A program made the translations under genes and the position numbers. The notes beneath the pieces were generated by a model, which made no database searches, had not been told where the DNA came from, and was given only the letters and a program-made list of their open reading frames with translations. Shown here piece after piece: positions 42,309-54,019 of a stretch of DNA of 64,000 nt. This DNA is from Porphyra umbilicalis (Eukaryota > Rhodophyta > Bangiophyceae > Bangiales > Bangiaceae). The stretch's first letter is position 1. Each line of letters opens with the position of its first letter. The stretch spans positions 186,001 through 250,000 of the forward strand of contig KV918797.1 of NCBI GenBank assembly GCA_002049455.2. Direction: 5' to 3'.

Positions 42309-43276
42309 TGGTGCTTTGCTGAGAAATGGAGCATGCACGTTTGCGAGTGCAAACGTTTGCCGAGGTGGACCGATGTCAGGATGTCCATCAGATTGTCTCT
42401 CACCTGGTTTCAGGGGACCGATAGCGTTCCAAGTGCAATTGCACCTGGCATCACCGGCGAATGCCACAGCCACCCACTGGCACATCGTAAGACATGGGAC
42501 TGAGGGCTCATCATGCAGCCAATGACTTCTCATTATTCAATGTCAAGAACACTGCCCAAACCCTGTCAGAATACCGGTTCAATGAATGTGACCACGCGCC
42601 CATTGGCTGCGTCAGGCGGCCTAGTTTCACAGTTTTTGAGCCGGCTCTCCACGGTCCACAAGACATAGACTGCGCACCTGTGCCATCTGGTGCCCCAGAA
42701 GAAACGCAGGTGGGCTGGATCCAGTCACTGCTGTACCCTTCATCGATGGTGATTGGTCAAAAGAATGTCAGTGACACGTCTCGATGTCAATATACAAAAA
42801 CGATCTACTGGTCACGGAGCTCACGTGATCGGAGGGCCAATGAACGGCCCGAACGGAGAGAAAAGAATTGCAAGAACTCCTCAAACGTCATGCATGTTCG
42901 GAGGCCGATTCAGCCTCTGCGAGCAAACATGAGGGGCCGGTTAGGCGGGACGCTCCTGACGGCACCGCTGTGGCCGGTGGCTTAAGAGGTCTTGTCCTGA
43001 TTAGGCTGTCATCGTGCATGTTCTGGCATCGTTTCACAAAGACCACCGCGGGTGTCAGCAGGTACTTGCCACAGGGTCACTCAGAGTGCAGTTTTCCAGC
43101 TCTTGTCAGCCGTTGTCGGCCCAAGGGCCCGGCGAACCTGGTCGGGATGCTTGACATGTCACACGTCACCCGGAAATATCATGGGTCTCCCCACAGCACG
43201 GGTCAATGCTCGCAGTGGTTGGGTGTGCATGCTTGTACGCGCAAACGTGCATGCTCCATTTCTCAGCAAAGCACCA
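42309..43276. mobile_element. 968-bp TA-flanked element with 37-bp perfect TIR
   Basis: A perfect 37-bp inverted repeat begins TGGTGCTTTGCTGAGAAATG. TA precedes the left end (42307-42308) and follows the right end (43277-43278). Interior frames have no transposase motifs. It is a non-autonomous Tc1/mariner-like element by structure. Confidence 0.88.
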
Positions 43277-44678
43277 TATTATGGTGCTTTTCCAAAATTT
43301 GCCATGTGCGCGGGAGTGAAGGTTTGCCCAAACACTAGTGGACAACCAGATCTCGAGCACTCTCGAGGTATTCTCTTCGAATGAGCGGCCTTTACCCGTT
43401 GCTTCGGAGCTCTGGACGTCAGGCCCAGCTACTCTGGTGTTTGTTGGTTGGCCAGGTGCCCTCCATGCCAGGATCTGGTAGCGACGTCATCCACCAATCG
43501 CTGCCGGGATGTTCCAAAGAACATCGTCTCCACACTGAGGGTAAGCGGCCTTTCGGATTGCATCTGCGTCTTTGTTGGGCTTTCCGTCCTTGGAAGGGGT
43601 GCAATTGTTAGCATTCGCACAGACAGACACTGCAAAGGGCTGCAGCATCTTTGGCCATCTGCGCATACGGACAGCCCTACACGCCAAGATGCCGGATCCG
43701 GGGGGATGCACGCGAGCAACACCATCTCCTCGTATACCACGCCATCAAGACAGATTGCCCGCTTGCAAGCCGCCCCCTGGCGACCCCCCCTCATCCACAA
43801 TCTAAAGTCACCACGCCGCACCATTGGATCGCGCACGCTCTTTGGGCGCCAACGACGCCCGTTGCGCCAATACCTATGTTTCTGCCGCTGGCCGAGGGCG
43901 ACTCTGTTGCGGGCTGTTGGACATTCCGTGCAATGCCTGCTCTCCCTGGCGCCTGCTGCCCGATCCGGGCAGTGCTGGTGCTCCTGACCTGGTTGGGCTG
44001 GTGCCCACCGCGGTCCGTTCCACAATGTGCTGCTCCTGGCCACCGAACCTTTTGTCTGAGACGTGATTTGGTGTCTGTTGGAGCACTGCGCTCCGTTCCC
44101 CTCCCAGTGTGTGTTCCGTCATCGTCCTTTCGTACTGATTATTGGGGTGCCTCTCTCCCTCGCGCTATTGCCCTCTTGGTCCCTCTTGGCGTTGCCTTCT
44201 GCTGTTTAATTCACATTGCGCCCATGGCCCGTCCGCACACTCTTTCGCAAATGCTGGTACAGCAGGTTTGTCTCTGCGCCAGCGTCCTCCGCCGTACCGC
44301 CACGAGACAGGCTGGCGGGGCGGCCCCGCATGGGCGGCTCGAGCGCTGGTGACCTGCTACGCGCAGCAGTGCCGAATTGTTCCCCGGCCGGCGTGTACTC
44401 TGTGTGTCTTGAGTGCGTGGGCGGTGCCTGCGGCGTTGCCGTCATGAGTGCCGCGGCGCTGCGGTGGGTACATAACCGTGGCGCCTTCCGCCGGAAGCAA
44501 GAGAATAGTACCAGAGATGCACCTGTGTCCCCGTCCACTGCCGGCCCGTGCGTCCCTGCCGCTCTCGTGCGTGCCTACCTCTCCGCGCCCCCCCTCCCCG
44601 TCGGCACCCGCGTGCTTTTTGTCACTGTCGGTGACCACCTCTCCTCCGTGCTCGTCGTTTTCCTCCTCGTGCGCAGTC
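43277..44678. other. Region without a supported gene
   Basis: Several plus-strand frames overlap (for example 43448-43987 and 43651-44352), but none shows a domain or consistent composition. The stretch from 44130 is pyrimidine-rich on the plus strand and could be a leader of the broken ORF that follows. Confidence 0.4.
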
Positions 44679-46066
44679 ATGAAGTGTGGCATCTGCGCTT
44701 ACGTGGCGCCCGCCAATGGCACCTTCCACACGGCCCGGACCTGCCCACTGAAGCAGACGCAGTGTCGGCGCACGCTCCCTGAGGGGCATCCTTTTCGCGA
44801 GGTGGGCCAGTGCGTCGACCTCAAGTGCATCCACAACAAGATCTGCGGCAAGTGCGGGCTCCCCGGCCATCTTTATGGGACGTAGGCATTCGCGCCTGAC
44901 CGCTGGCAGCACAGCGAGAAGGGTGCAGTGGTGCGCATGTGGTGCAAGCGCGCACTCGACAAGACGGACTTTGTGTGCGTCCTTATCACGCCCGAGGCCA
45001 TCCGGAGCCTCGTCAACAACTCGCAGAACATGTCGGCGGCGGAAGGGGTCGAGAGGGTTGAGCGTCGCGTCACCGCTGCCCGCCTCCGCGGTATTGTGCA
45101 TAGCGCCAACGTCGACGTCAACGAGACGATGCGCGTCATGGAGACGCTCGGCAGTAAGGCGGCCGTGCTTCAAGGCGCCAACAAGGTGGCCTGTAGCGTC
45201 CTCCGCCAGCACGCGCGTGAAAAAAGCGTGGCTGCCAAACAGCGCGCCGCGCAAGCCGTCGAGGGGGACGTCTCAGACGCCGGTGCCTCTTCAGGTGACG
45301 TCGCCGCCGACGGCAACGTAGACAGCAACGCGGACCGCGCACGTGGCGACACAGACATTGACGTCGGTGCTGCTGGTGCAGCCGGCGGTGACAGCAGCGG
45401 AGCCGAGGACTTTCACGAGCCCAAGGTGGTCCGAATGCTCCGTGGCGCGACCGCCCGTCGGTCAACGATGGACGCGGCGGCGATTGCAAAAAAACGCTCC
45501 ACTCGGGCCGCGGCGCAAGCGCCTCGCGCGGCCACCTTATCTGGAAAGGGCAAGGGCCGAGCCAAGGGCACGAACGAGGGCGCCTCCCCACTACCCGCTG
45601 GCGAGACCGCGATCGGGCTGCTCTCCTTTGTGTCAACAAGGACGACCTGTGGCCTTGCGGCACGCGCGCCATCTACGCCAAGCCGCTCGCGGTCTTCAAA
45701 AACCGTCAGTTTGGGAGCCTCCCCCCGCCGCAGATTGCGCACCGGATCATTGTGCAGCTGTGCCGGTGCCCAGTGGAAGAAGCAGACCAGGAGCTCGCAT
45801 TGTATATCATCAAGGGCGCCGTACAGTCGCATCTGCGTGGGTACACGCTGACGAGTGGCTCCCTTGCGCTGGCCGACGTGTTAGAATGGCTTTCTTCCGC
45901 CATGCCGGCGACGATGCGACCGGCTCTGGGCAGGAGTTGCGCCCGCACGCGACCGGTTGGTGTGTCATACCAGGCTACAAAGCGGTTGTGTTTCTTCTCC
46001 CTGTATCGAATAACACCCTTTGACTCAGCCGGTCGTAGGTGCCTCAGCGGCTTTGTGGTGGCATGA
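44679..46066 (+). pseudogene. Broken ORF with zinc-knuckle-like Cys/His motifs
   Basis: An ATG at 44679 opens KCGICAYVAP.., with Cys pairs CGIC, CPLKQTQC, CVDLKC and CGKCGLPGH that resemble a zinc-binding module. The frame hits TAG at 44883-44885, yet the same frame continues as coherent protein (RMWCKRALDKTDFVCVLITP, then ERVERRVTAARLRGIV, acidic and basic low-complexity parts). Near 45630 the sensible frame shifts to give DLWPCGTRAIYAKPLAVF, ADQELALYIIKGAVQ and ALADVLEWLSSAM, ending by 46066. One stop and at least one shift suggest decay; short introns could also explain them. I do not recognise the family. A transposon origin is possible given the surroundings. Confidence 0.4.
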
Positions 46067-46504
46067 GATAATTAAGGCAGCGCGCCCGCGTGAATGCACG
46101 AAGAGGACGTGTGGCGCTGCGTGGCGTCGCCGGGAAGGACGTCGTGGCTCTGACAGAGTAGGCACTGAGGGCGCTGTCGTATGATGCCGCCATCACGGCA
46201 TGGCTGCCGACCGTTCCGCCGGCGGGCTTGAGCTGCGCAAACGCCGAGGCGACGAGGTGCGCCCACAGCCCCAGCGTGCCGCCGCCGACACCCCCGTCGG
46301 CAGCCGACCGAGGACCGAGCGGCGGAATCGCGCCCGCCGCGGCCACCGCCGCCGGCGCCACCGTCAACGTGACAAGCGCGGCGGCGGTAGCGGCGGGCGC
46401 AACTGCGTCGTCAAAGCGCCGCCACAGGGGTTCGGCGGTCGACAGGGCCACGCCCGGCGGCAGCAGCTGCCCCGTCACGGCGCCGAGGAGGCCGTCCCCG
46501 ACGC

Positions 46505-46535
<31 letters not shown>

Positions 46536-47255
46536 GCCGCCGACCGCCAGCAGCGCCTGCCCGGCTGCCGCCGCCACTTCGAGCGCCGCCGACGCCAGCA
46601 GCGCGTCGGCCGCCGCCGGCGACGCGCGCGCGTAGCCAACGGCGGCTACCGCGGCGAAGGCGGCATCCGCCCACGCGAGGGTGGCCGCCGCGTCGGCCAC
46701 CGCGTCAAGTCGCTCCCGCGACGCGGCCGTCCGGCGGTCGAGCAGCAGCGTCGCGACGGCAGAGCTCGCGCGCGCCGCGGCGGCGGCTTTGCCGTCGGCG
46801 TACGCGCAATCGCGGGCGGCGGCTTCGTCCGTCACTGCCGCCGCCACCTCGTCTTGCACGCGGCCGAGCGCGGCGGCCGTGTCCGCCTCCACGCGCGTCA
46901 GCCGCTCGTCGGCCGCGACAACGGCCGCGTCGGCCGGGTCGGCCGCCGCCTTGGCCGACGCGGCCGCCGCGGCGCGCGACGCCGCTGCCGCCGCCGCCCG
47001 GCCGTGGGCAATCCTCCGCACTGCCGCCGCCGTCGCGTCCTCGGCGGCCGCCGACGCGCAGCGGAGCACTTCGTCGGCCGCCGCCGTTGCGGCGGTGCGG
47101 AGCTCCTCCACGCGCGTCGCAACGGCGGCGGCCACCACCTCGTCCGCGTGCGCGGCGAGCGCCGCCGCCTCGGCTTCAAGTCTGAGTGCCAGATCCACGC
47201 CCAAGACATTGTCTGCACAGCTCAAGCTCCACCGGGGAACTTCTCTGCACTGCAC
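46044..47255 (-). pseudogene. 5'-truncated ORF, possibly mitofilin/Mic60-like C-terminus
   Basis: The frame is open for 403 codons but has no ATG before its last 60 residues, so its beginning must lie elsewhere. It encodes a long Ala/Glu/Arg helical region (VEELRTAATAAADEVLRCAS, ERLTRVEADTAAALGRVQDE), then RERLDAVADAA, a Gly-rich break, and LPPGVALSTAEPLWRRFDDA followed by LGLWAHLVASAFAQL. Coiled coil followed by a G-V-x-T..L..RF module resembles the C-terminal domain of mitofilin/Mic60, the inner-membrane crista-junction protein; this is a tentative pattern match. The open frame meets the copia LTR four bases upstream. A possible splice acceptor (GAGCTGTGCAG) lies at about 47216, so upstream exons may have been displaced. 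Confidence 0.35.
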
Positions 47256-47258
47256 CCG

Positions 47259-47676
47259 TGTTGAATGGCATTGGGGATTCGAGTTGGGGGACCACGGAGA
47301 AGTGGCTGAGTGGCGTGAGCTTGTGTGTGTGTGTGCGAACGTGCTTTGTTGGTTGTCTTAAGGATCGCCCGCCTCTCCCAACCAAGAGCACCTCCCAAAT
47401 AGTCCCCACCGGCCCAAGTGCTCCCCCCTCTCGCGCCCACACCGACGCCCACGCCCTCGCACCAAATCGAATCACTCACCAAATCAAAAGCCACTAGAGC
47501 AAAGCGAAGATCAAATCCAAAACATGCCAAAAGTAACGCGCCAAGATGACCCAACACAAATGTGTGCAACTTGACCCCGTCTTGCAAATGTACCATGTGG
47601 GGTACCATAAGGGTCACCGACCATCGTCCAACCGCGAACCGCCAGTGGAGTCGGCGACGAGCATCACAGTCCAACA
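47259..47676 (-). repeat. 3' LTR of copia copy 1
   Basis: This is a 418-bp LTR, the most diverged of the four, with roughly a dozen differences from the matching LTR at 57310. It abuts the truncated minus-strand ORF. Confidence 0.9.
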
Positions 47677-47711
47677 CTCCTCCTTGCTTGTTGCCGCGGT
47701 GGTTCTTGTTT

Positions 47712-50700
47712 TCAGCAAAGCCCCATGGCCTCGACATGCTTGTCATGCTTGTTCTGGCCGAGCTGCTTTGTCATCGGGTCCGCCACCATGTCGTCCGTTG
47801 CACAATGCTTCAGTGTCACCTTGTCCGTTGTGATGGCCTCGCGCACAAAGTGGTAGCCAATGTCGATGTGCTTAGTGCGCTTGTGCTCGACAGGGTTCTT
47901 GGAGAAGTCAATGCACCCGCTGTTGTCGACCTTGATGTTGATCGGCCCGCCCGAGATCGCTGTCCGCAGCCCTTGAGTTGCCACGCTTTGCACGAGCTTG
48001 TTGAGCCAAACAGCTTCCTTGCTGGCCTCACACAGAGCCATGTACTCGGCTTCCATCGTCGACAGCGCCTCCATCTTCTACAACTTAGAACCCCAGCTGA
48101 CGGCTGCTCCGCCAAAGATGAAGGTGAAGCCCGTCGTAGAACGTCGCGTCTCGTGGTCACCCGCCCAGTCGGCATCACTAAAGCCTTGTAGAACACAGGA
48201 AGAGTTCTTGTCGAAGACCAGCCCCTTGTCCATAGAACCCTTGACGTACCGTAGAACGCGCTTGATCGCCGCCCAATGCTCCTTGCCGTAGCACGAAACA
48301 AACCGACTCAGCTTCCCGATAGCGAAGGCGAGGTCAGGACGTGTCCCGACCATCAGGTACATTAGACTGCCGACGGCTTCGCAGTAGGGCAGCGCGTCGT
48401 CGCTCTCGTCGGCCTTGACCAGCTGCAGGCCCACCTCCAGCGGCGTTCCGATCGGGTTGCACTCCGCCATCCCGAACTTTTCCAGCACTTGCGCCGCGTA
48501 CTTGCCCTGCGACAGCTTGAGGGTGCCCAACGCCTTGTCACGCCTAATCTCTAGCCCGAGGATGATCTTCGCCTCGCCCAGGTCCTTCATCTCAAAACGC
48601 TTGTGCAGAGCGTCCTTAATCTTGTAGATCGCCGTCAGGCTTGATGCCACCAACAGGAGATCGTCGACGTTCACCAGGACGATGATGATTTCGCCGTCAT
48701 CCATGAGGAGGAAGAGGCATGCATCCGGGTCAATGTTGTCAAACCCCTGCGACTTGAGGAGGTCGTCGAGCTTGGCGTACCACATCTTGGGAGCTTGCTT
48801 CAGCCCATACAGCGCTGGGAGGAGACGACACACCTTGTCAGGATACGTCGGATCGACATAGCCGTCTGGCTGCTCCATGTAGACCTCTTCGTAAAGGTCG
48901 CCGTTGAGGAATGCCGTCCTGACGTCCATCTGATGAAGCTCCCACCCGTTCGCCGGCGTCATCGCCAGGATGCATCGGATGGTAGTGAACTTGGCCACCG
49001 GCACGAACGTCTCGTTGAAGTCGAGCCCCTTGATCTTCCGGTTCTCCATGAAGCACAGGCGCGCCTTGTGCCGCGTCGTGTTGTTCCCGTTCTTGTCAAC
49101 CTCGTTCTTGACCTTGTACACCCACTTGCCCTTCAGCACGCGTCGACTGGCCGGGAGATCCGTCAAGCGCCAAGTCTTGGTCTTGCGGATGACCTCCATC
49201 TCCTTGTCCATGGCAATCTGCCACTTAGCCGATTCCTGCCCTTGAACGGCTTGCACGTCCGTCCTGGGCGCCTCGTGAGCAACCAGGCTCACCGGGCGCC
49301 AGTACTCGACAGGGGGTCGCCGCGCTCTGCCGCTCCGACGCAGCGTATTTTGAGAGCCGCCACAACCTTGATTGTCGTCCGCGGACTTGTCAGATCCATC
49401 GTCTTGCTTGTCATCCTTGTCGTCATTGTCAGCATCCACGTCTTCGCCGTCGCTTGCAGAGCGCAAACCCGTCTCGACTCCGACGTTTTCGTCTCCGGGA
49501 AGCTCCTCTGCAACTTCTGCCACCTCGCTTGCGTTCGTCTCGGCGAACACGCTGCTTCGTGCCTTGACGACCTTGCCGTCGTCGAGGATAACCTTGTACG
49601 CCTTGCTGCCGTCGGGATAGCCTAAGAAGACGCCCTTCGCCGCCTTGTCGCCAAACTTGCCGTCAATGTGACTCTCGTGCAGCACCATCCAGCATGTCGA
49701 CCCAAACACCCGCATGTGGCTTAGGTCGGGCTTATTTCCGGTCCCCAGCTCAAAAGGCGTCTTGCCGACGGGAAGCGCCCGGCTGGTGACGCGGTTCTTG
49801 ATGTAGACCGCCGTCTTGATGGCATCCGCCCAAAGATCTTGATCGACGCCCTTGAATGACACTTCCGCACCACGCTTCTCCATCATGCCGACCGACATGA
49901 GGTTGAAGCCCATTGTAGGAAAACGGAGTACCTTCTCCAACTTGATCTTGCGCGTCTTGCCGTGAACGATGACACTAAGCACGACGGTTCCGACGCCCGC
50001 CGTGACTACGGACCCCTTGTCACCCATGGTGACGCTGCGTCCCGTGGTCGTCTGGTAGTCGTCGAAGCACCCGCGCATCCAGCACATGTGTGCAGACGCC
50101 GCAGAATCGACAAGCCACGACTTGGAGATGTCATCGGTGTCAGCCGCATTGCCCACCAGACAGATAGCGTCGTCGCTGTCGCTACCATCGTCAGCCGCAA
50201 TCGCGGCCACCTTGTCCTGTCTCTGCTTCTTGGCCTTGAGCTCTGGGCAATCGTGAGAGATATGCCCAAACTTATGGCAGTAGTAACACTCGATCTTGGA
50301 GAGGTCGCCACGGCGGCCTTGACCTCGATAGTTGGCGCCGACGAGTGCCATGTCGCCAATGCGCTTGGTCGATGGTGACTTGTCCGCCTGCCGCCGCTCC
50401 TCCTGAAGCAAGCAGCTCTTGAGAAAGTCGAGGCTCAGCTCGTCCTCGCCCTTGGCGTCGAGAGCCACCAGCAGGTTCTCGTTCTTGGACTTCAGCCCGT
50501 TGAGGACGCTCATGGCAACGTCCATCTCCGTCACCTCGCCGCCCATGGCCTTGAGGTTCTCGCCGAGGTTGCGCACGCGGTTGATGTAGCCCAGCATGCC
50601 CTCGCCGACGGTCATTTCGACGGTGTAGAACTCGCGTCGCGCCTTCATCTTGTTCATCAAACTCTTGCGCTGGAAGATACCTTGCAGCGTCGACCACATT

Positions 50701-50966
50701 TCCGCCGTCGTCTTGCAGCCCGACACGTGCTCGAGCTGCTCGGACCCAAGGGTGAGCCCGATGATGGCGCTCGCCTTAGTGTCTCGACGCTTCCACACCG
50801 CCAAATCGCGGGTCTCCGCGTCCGTCGGCTTGCCGTCTTCGTCAAGCATATCATCCAGGTCGCGCAGCGCGAGGACCATCTTAATGCGCTGACGCCACTC
50901 GTGGAAGTTCGTCTCCGTCAACTTGTCGATCTTGATGCCGCCCATGCTGGCAGCGCCCCCGTCCAT
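47712..50966 (-). pseudogene. Copia gag-pol, integrase-deleted, with in-frame stop (copy 1)
   Basis: 962 codons from the ATG at 50966 are followed by TAG (48078-48080) and then 120 more in-frame codons to 47712. It has a gag region, a CCHC knuckle (CYYCHKFGHISHDC, about 227), protease with DSAAS at 287 instead of the usual DSGAS, a join near 49846 where the integrase zinc finger and catalytic core are missing, the integrase tail, RT with NVDD (Asn for Tyr, about 766) and RNase H split by the stop. It differs from copy 2 at five residues that I could count. It is non-autonomous by sequence. Confidence 0.9.
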
Positions 50967-51127
50967 GATGTCTTCTTGTCGTAGCGCCCGACCTTGCCGA
51001 GCCGTGCGCCTTGACCGTCACGTCCTTGAACCACCTTGACCTCGTCTTCTTCGCACTTGCCGCGACCGCCACGACACCAGCTTTCACACCTTGCTCTTGT
51101 CACAGCCCCGGCTCTGGGCCCAAAACC

Positions 51128-51545
51128 TGTTGAATCGCAGTGTGGATAGGGGTTGCGGGACCACGGTGAAGTGGTTGAGTGGCTTGAGCTTGTGTGTGTG
51201 TGTGCGAACGTGCTTTGTTGGTTGTCCTAAGGATCGCCCGCCTCTCCCAACCGAGAGCACCTCTCAAATAGTCCCCACCGGCCCAAGTGCTCCCCCCTCT
51301 CGCGCCCACACCGACGCCCACGCCCTTGCACCAAATCGAATCACTCACCAGATCAAAAGCCACTAGAGCAAAGCGAAGATCAAATCCAAAACATGCCAAA
51401 AGTAGCGCCCCAAGATGACCCAACACAAATGTGTGCAGCTTGACCACGTCTTGCAAATGTACCATGTGGGGTACCATAAGGGTCACCGACCATTGTCCAA
51501 CCGCGAACCGCCAGTGGAGTCGGCGACGAGCATCACAGTCCAACA
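51128..51545 (-). repeat. 5' LTR of copia copy 1
   Basis: This is a 418-bp LTR. Its inner 40 bp match the 5' LTR of copy 2 (53441-53858) rather than its own 3' LTR. Confidence 0.9.
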
Positions 51546-51834
51546 ACTTGATCGCCCAAACCTTTTGAACTGCACCAGTACACGTGAGAGTGCGTCACGA
51601 ATGTTTCGGGAGAGGGCTGAACAGCCGTGAGATGATGGCGAAAACGTCCGATGCGTGCCTGCACACAAAGTCGCTCGTTGCCTTGTTCGGACGTGGGAGG
51701 TTGGGAACGGTGGAAGACGGACGCAAACTTGGATGCGTCACTAATAACATAAATGGCTCTCACGGTGTTCAGCTGGAGAGACCACGTTGTGGCACTCGGT
51801 GGCGCGACGTGGTGCTCAAAAACCACCTCGTTGT

Positions 51835-52159
51835 TAGACTATAAGTTTGAACTCCTCAGCACCATTCACACCGGTATTGTGGCAGTAGCTGAGTCGTACA
51901 ATTTTCGAATCCCAACAGGTTATGGGCCCAGAAAATTCCCGCTGGAGCTGGTTGACTCTGCAGGAGGTCGCAGGTTCAAATCTCACCTGAGGGCGACTTG
52001 GAATCGCAGGAGCCTGGGGATTGGCTTCGTGAGTGAGACCTGGCGGCTTGAGGTCCTGTGAAGTTAGGAGGAGTGCTAGACTATAAGTTTGAACTCCTCA
52101 GGACCGTTCACACCGGTATTGTGGCTGTAGCTGAGTGGTACAAGTTTCCAATCCCAACA
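51835..52159 (+). repeat. Direct repeat pair, possibly tRNA-derived SINE
   Basis: An 83-bp block at 51835-51917 recurs at 52077-52159 with about 90% identity. Each holds TAGCTGAGTSGTAC, which resembles a pol III A box. After the first copy, GGAGGTCGCAGGTTCAAATC (B box GGTTCAAATCT at 51973) closely resembles a tRNA variable loop and T arm. No full tRNA cloverleaf can be drawn, so a degenerate SINE is the best reading. Confidence 0.35.
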
Positions 52160-52599
52160 CTCGTCGCTCGTGAAAGCACGTGAAAGTGACATTCATCATG
52201 TTTTGCAGGTTGGGGTTGGGACGCACGTTCGCCCATCCATGTCCAGGATGCTCTCCACAGACTTTCGCAACGCATCGCCGCCCAAAACTTTTAACCTAAT
52301 TCACACCCGACACCTCCGGCGCGCATCCCTGTCCCATGTATTCTCCCCTTCCTCATGCCTTTCACCCCCGTCTGCCAGTCCCCCCCCCCCCCCCCCCCAC
52401 GCCGCTGCGCATCCGCCACTGACTCGGGGATCCCAGGCAACCCGCCCCCCACGGCGGCGATTGGTCTTTGCCCCCCACCCCACCTGGCGGGGTTGGCCAC
52501 CGACCGACAATCATGTCGGGCACGACGGCGCAGGGGCGGTTGGCGGGCGCCCGCTCGACGGCCGCCGGCGGACACTCTGACGGATATGGTGGCTCCGGT

Positions 52600-53240
52600 A
52601 GCAGCGGGCGTGCCACCGCCACCCGCCGCGTCGGCAACAGCAGCAGCAGCGGTGGTGGTGGCGGTGGCGGCGGCGGCGGCGAAGGCGGTGGCAGCGGCGG
52701 CGGCGGTGGCAGCTGTGACAGCAAGCAGCGGGCGGGCCTCCGCCGCCCGCCGCGTCGGCAACAGCAGCAGCGGCGGTGGTGGTGGCGGTGGCGGCGGCGG
52801 CGGCGGAGCCGGTGGCAGCGGCGGCGGCGGTAGCAGCTGTGGCAGCAAGCAGCTGGCGTGCCACCGCCGCCCGCCGCGTCGGCAGCAGTACCAGCGGCGG
52901 TGGGGGTGGCGGTGGCGGCGGGGGCGGCGGAGCCGGTGGCGGCGGCGGCGGCGGTAGCAGCTATGGCAGCAAGCAGCGGGCGTGCCTCCGCCGCCCGCCG
53001 CGTCGGCAACAGCAGCAGCGGCGTTGGTGGTGGTGGTGCCGGCGGCGGTGGCGGAGCCGGTGGCAGCGGCGTCGGCGGTAGCAGCTGTGGCAGCAAGCAG
53101 CTGGCGTGCCACCGCCGCTTGCCGCGTAAGCAACAGCACCAGCGGCGGTGGTGGTGGCGGTGGAGGCGGCGGCGGCGGAGGCGGTGGCAGTGGCGGCGGC
53201 GGTGGCAGCTGTGGCAGTGGCGGCGGCGGCGGCAGTGGTA
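52600..53240. repeat. 123-bp minisatellite (5 units)
   Basis: The core CGCCGCGTCGGCAACAGCAG recurs at about 52624, 52748, 52870, 52994 and 53117, with steps of 122-124 bp. Units alternate between two types (GTGCCACCGCC and GCCTCCGCC), giving a 246-bp higher-order period. 123 is 41 codons, so overlapping Gly, Ala and Arg/Pro frames stay open without being genes. Confidence 0.8.
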
Positions 53241-53440
53241 GGCGCGGCGGCATCAGCAGGGCGGCGGTGGGCGCCACCAACCTCCGCTGCCCGACAGGGA
53301 GCCGGCTGCCGCCGCGGCGGACGACGGCTGCGGCGCCCCGCGGAGGTCACTATCCGCCAACAGAGGTATTCCGAAAGGAGTGGATGGAAATGGAATCAAC
53401 AAAAAACCCGGACGGCACCCGTCTCTCGTAGCTTCTCCTT

Positions 53441-53858
53441 TGTTGGACTGTGATGCTCGTCGCCGACTCCACTGGCGGTTCGCGGTTGGACGATGGTCGA
53501 TGACCCTGATGGTACCCCACATGGTACATTTGCAAGACGTGGTCAAGTTGCACACATTTGTGTTGGGTCATCTTGGGGCGTTACTTTTGGCATGTTTTGG
53601 ATTTGATCTTCGCTTTGCTCTAGTGGCTTTTGATCTGGTGAGTGATTCGATTTGGTGCAAGGGCGTGGGCGTCGGTGTGGGCGCGAGAGGGGGGAGCACT
53701 TGGGCCGGTGGGGACCATTTGAGAGGTGCTCTCGGTTGGGAGAGGCGGGCGATCCTTAGGACAACCAACAAAGCACGTTCGCACACACACACACAAGCTC
53801 AAGCCACTCAACCACTTCACCGTGGTCCCGCAACCCCTATCCACACTGCGATTCAACA
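53441..53858 (+). repeat. 5' LTR of copia copy 2
   Basis: This is a 418-bp LTR with TGTTGGACTG start and GATTCAACA end. It differs from the 3' LTR of the same element at about ten positions. Confidence 0.92.
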
Positions 53859-54019
53859 GGTTTTGGGCCCAGAGCCGGGGCTGTGACAAGAGCAAGGTGT
53901 GAAAGCTGGTGTCGTGGCGGTCGCGGCAAGTGCGAAGAAGACGAGGTCAAGGTGGTTCAAGGACGTGACGGTCAAGGCGCACGGCTCGGCAAGGTCGGGC
54001 GCTACGACAAGAAGACATC

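Larger units (their letters stand above)
47259..51545 (-). mobile_element. Ty1/copia element, copy 1 (minus)
   Basis: The 418-bp LTRs at 47259-47676 and 51128-51545 start and end TGTTG...CAACA. The interior is 3451 bp, exactly as in the inverted copy at 53441-57727. The gag-pol order (zinc knuckle, protease, integrase remnant, RT, RNase H) is that of copia. The 5-bp flanks (ACCCG and ACTTG) do not form a clean target duplication. Confidence 0.93.
51546..53440. other. Spacer between the inverted copia copies
   Basis: No supported gene is present. It holds a tRNA-like direct repeat pair (51835-52159) and a 123-bp GGC-rich minisatellite (about 52600-53240). All long frames in the second part follow the array. 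Confidence 0.55.

Noticed and set aside
52291..53280. 329-codon Ala/Thr/Pro ORF on the minus strand
   Set aside because: It is translation of the 123-bp minisatellite; several other frames are equally open.
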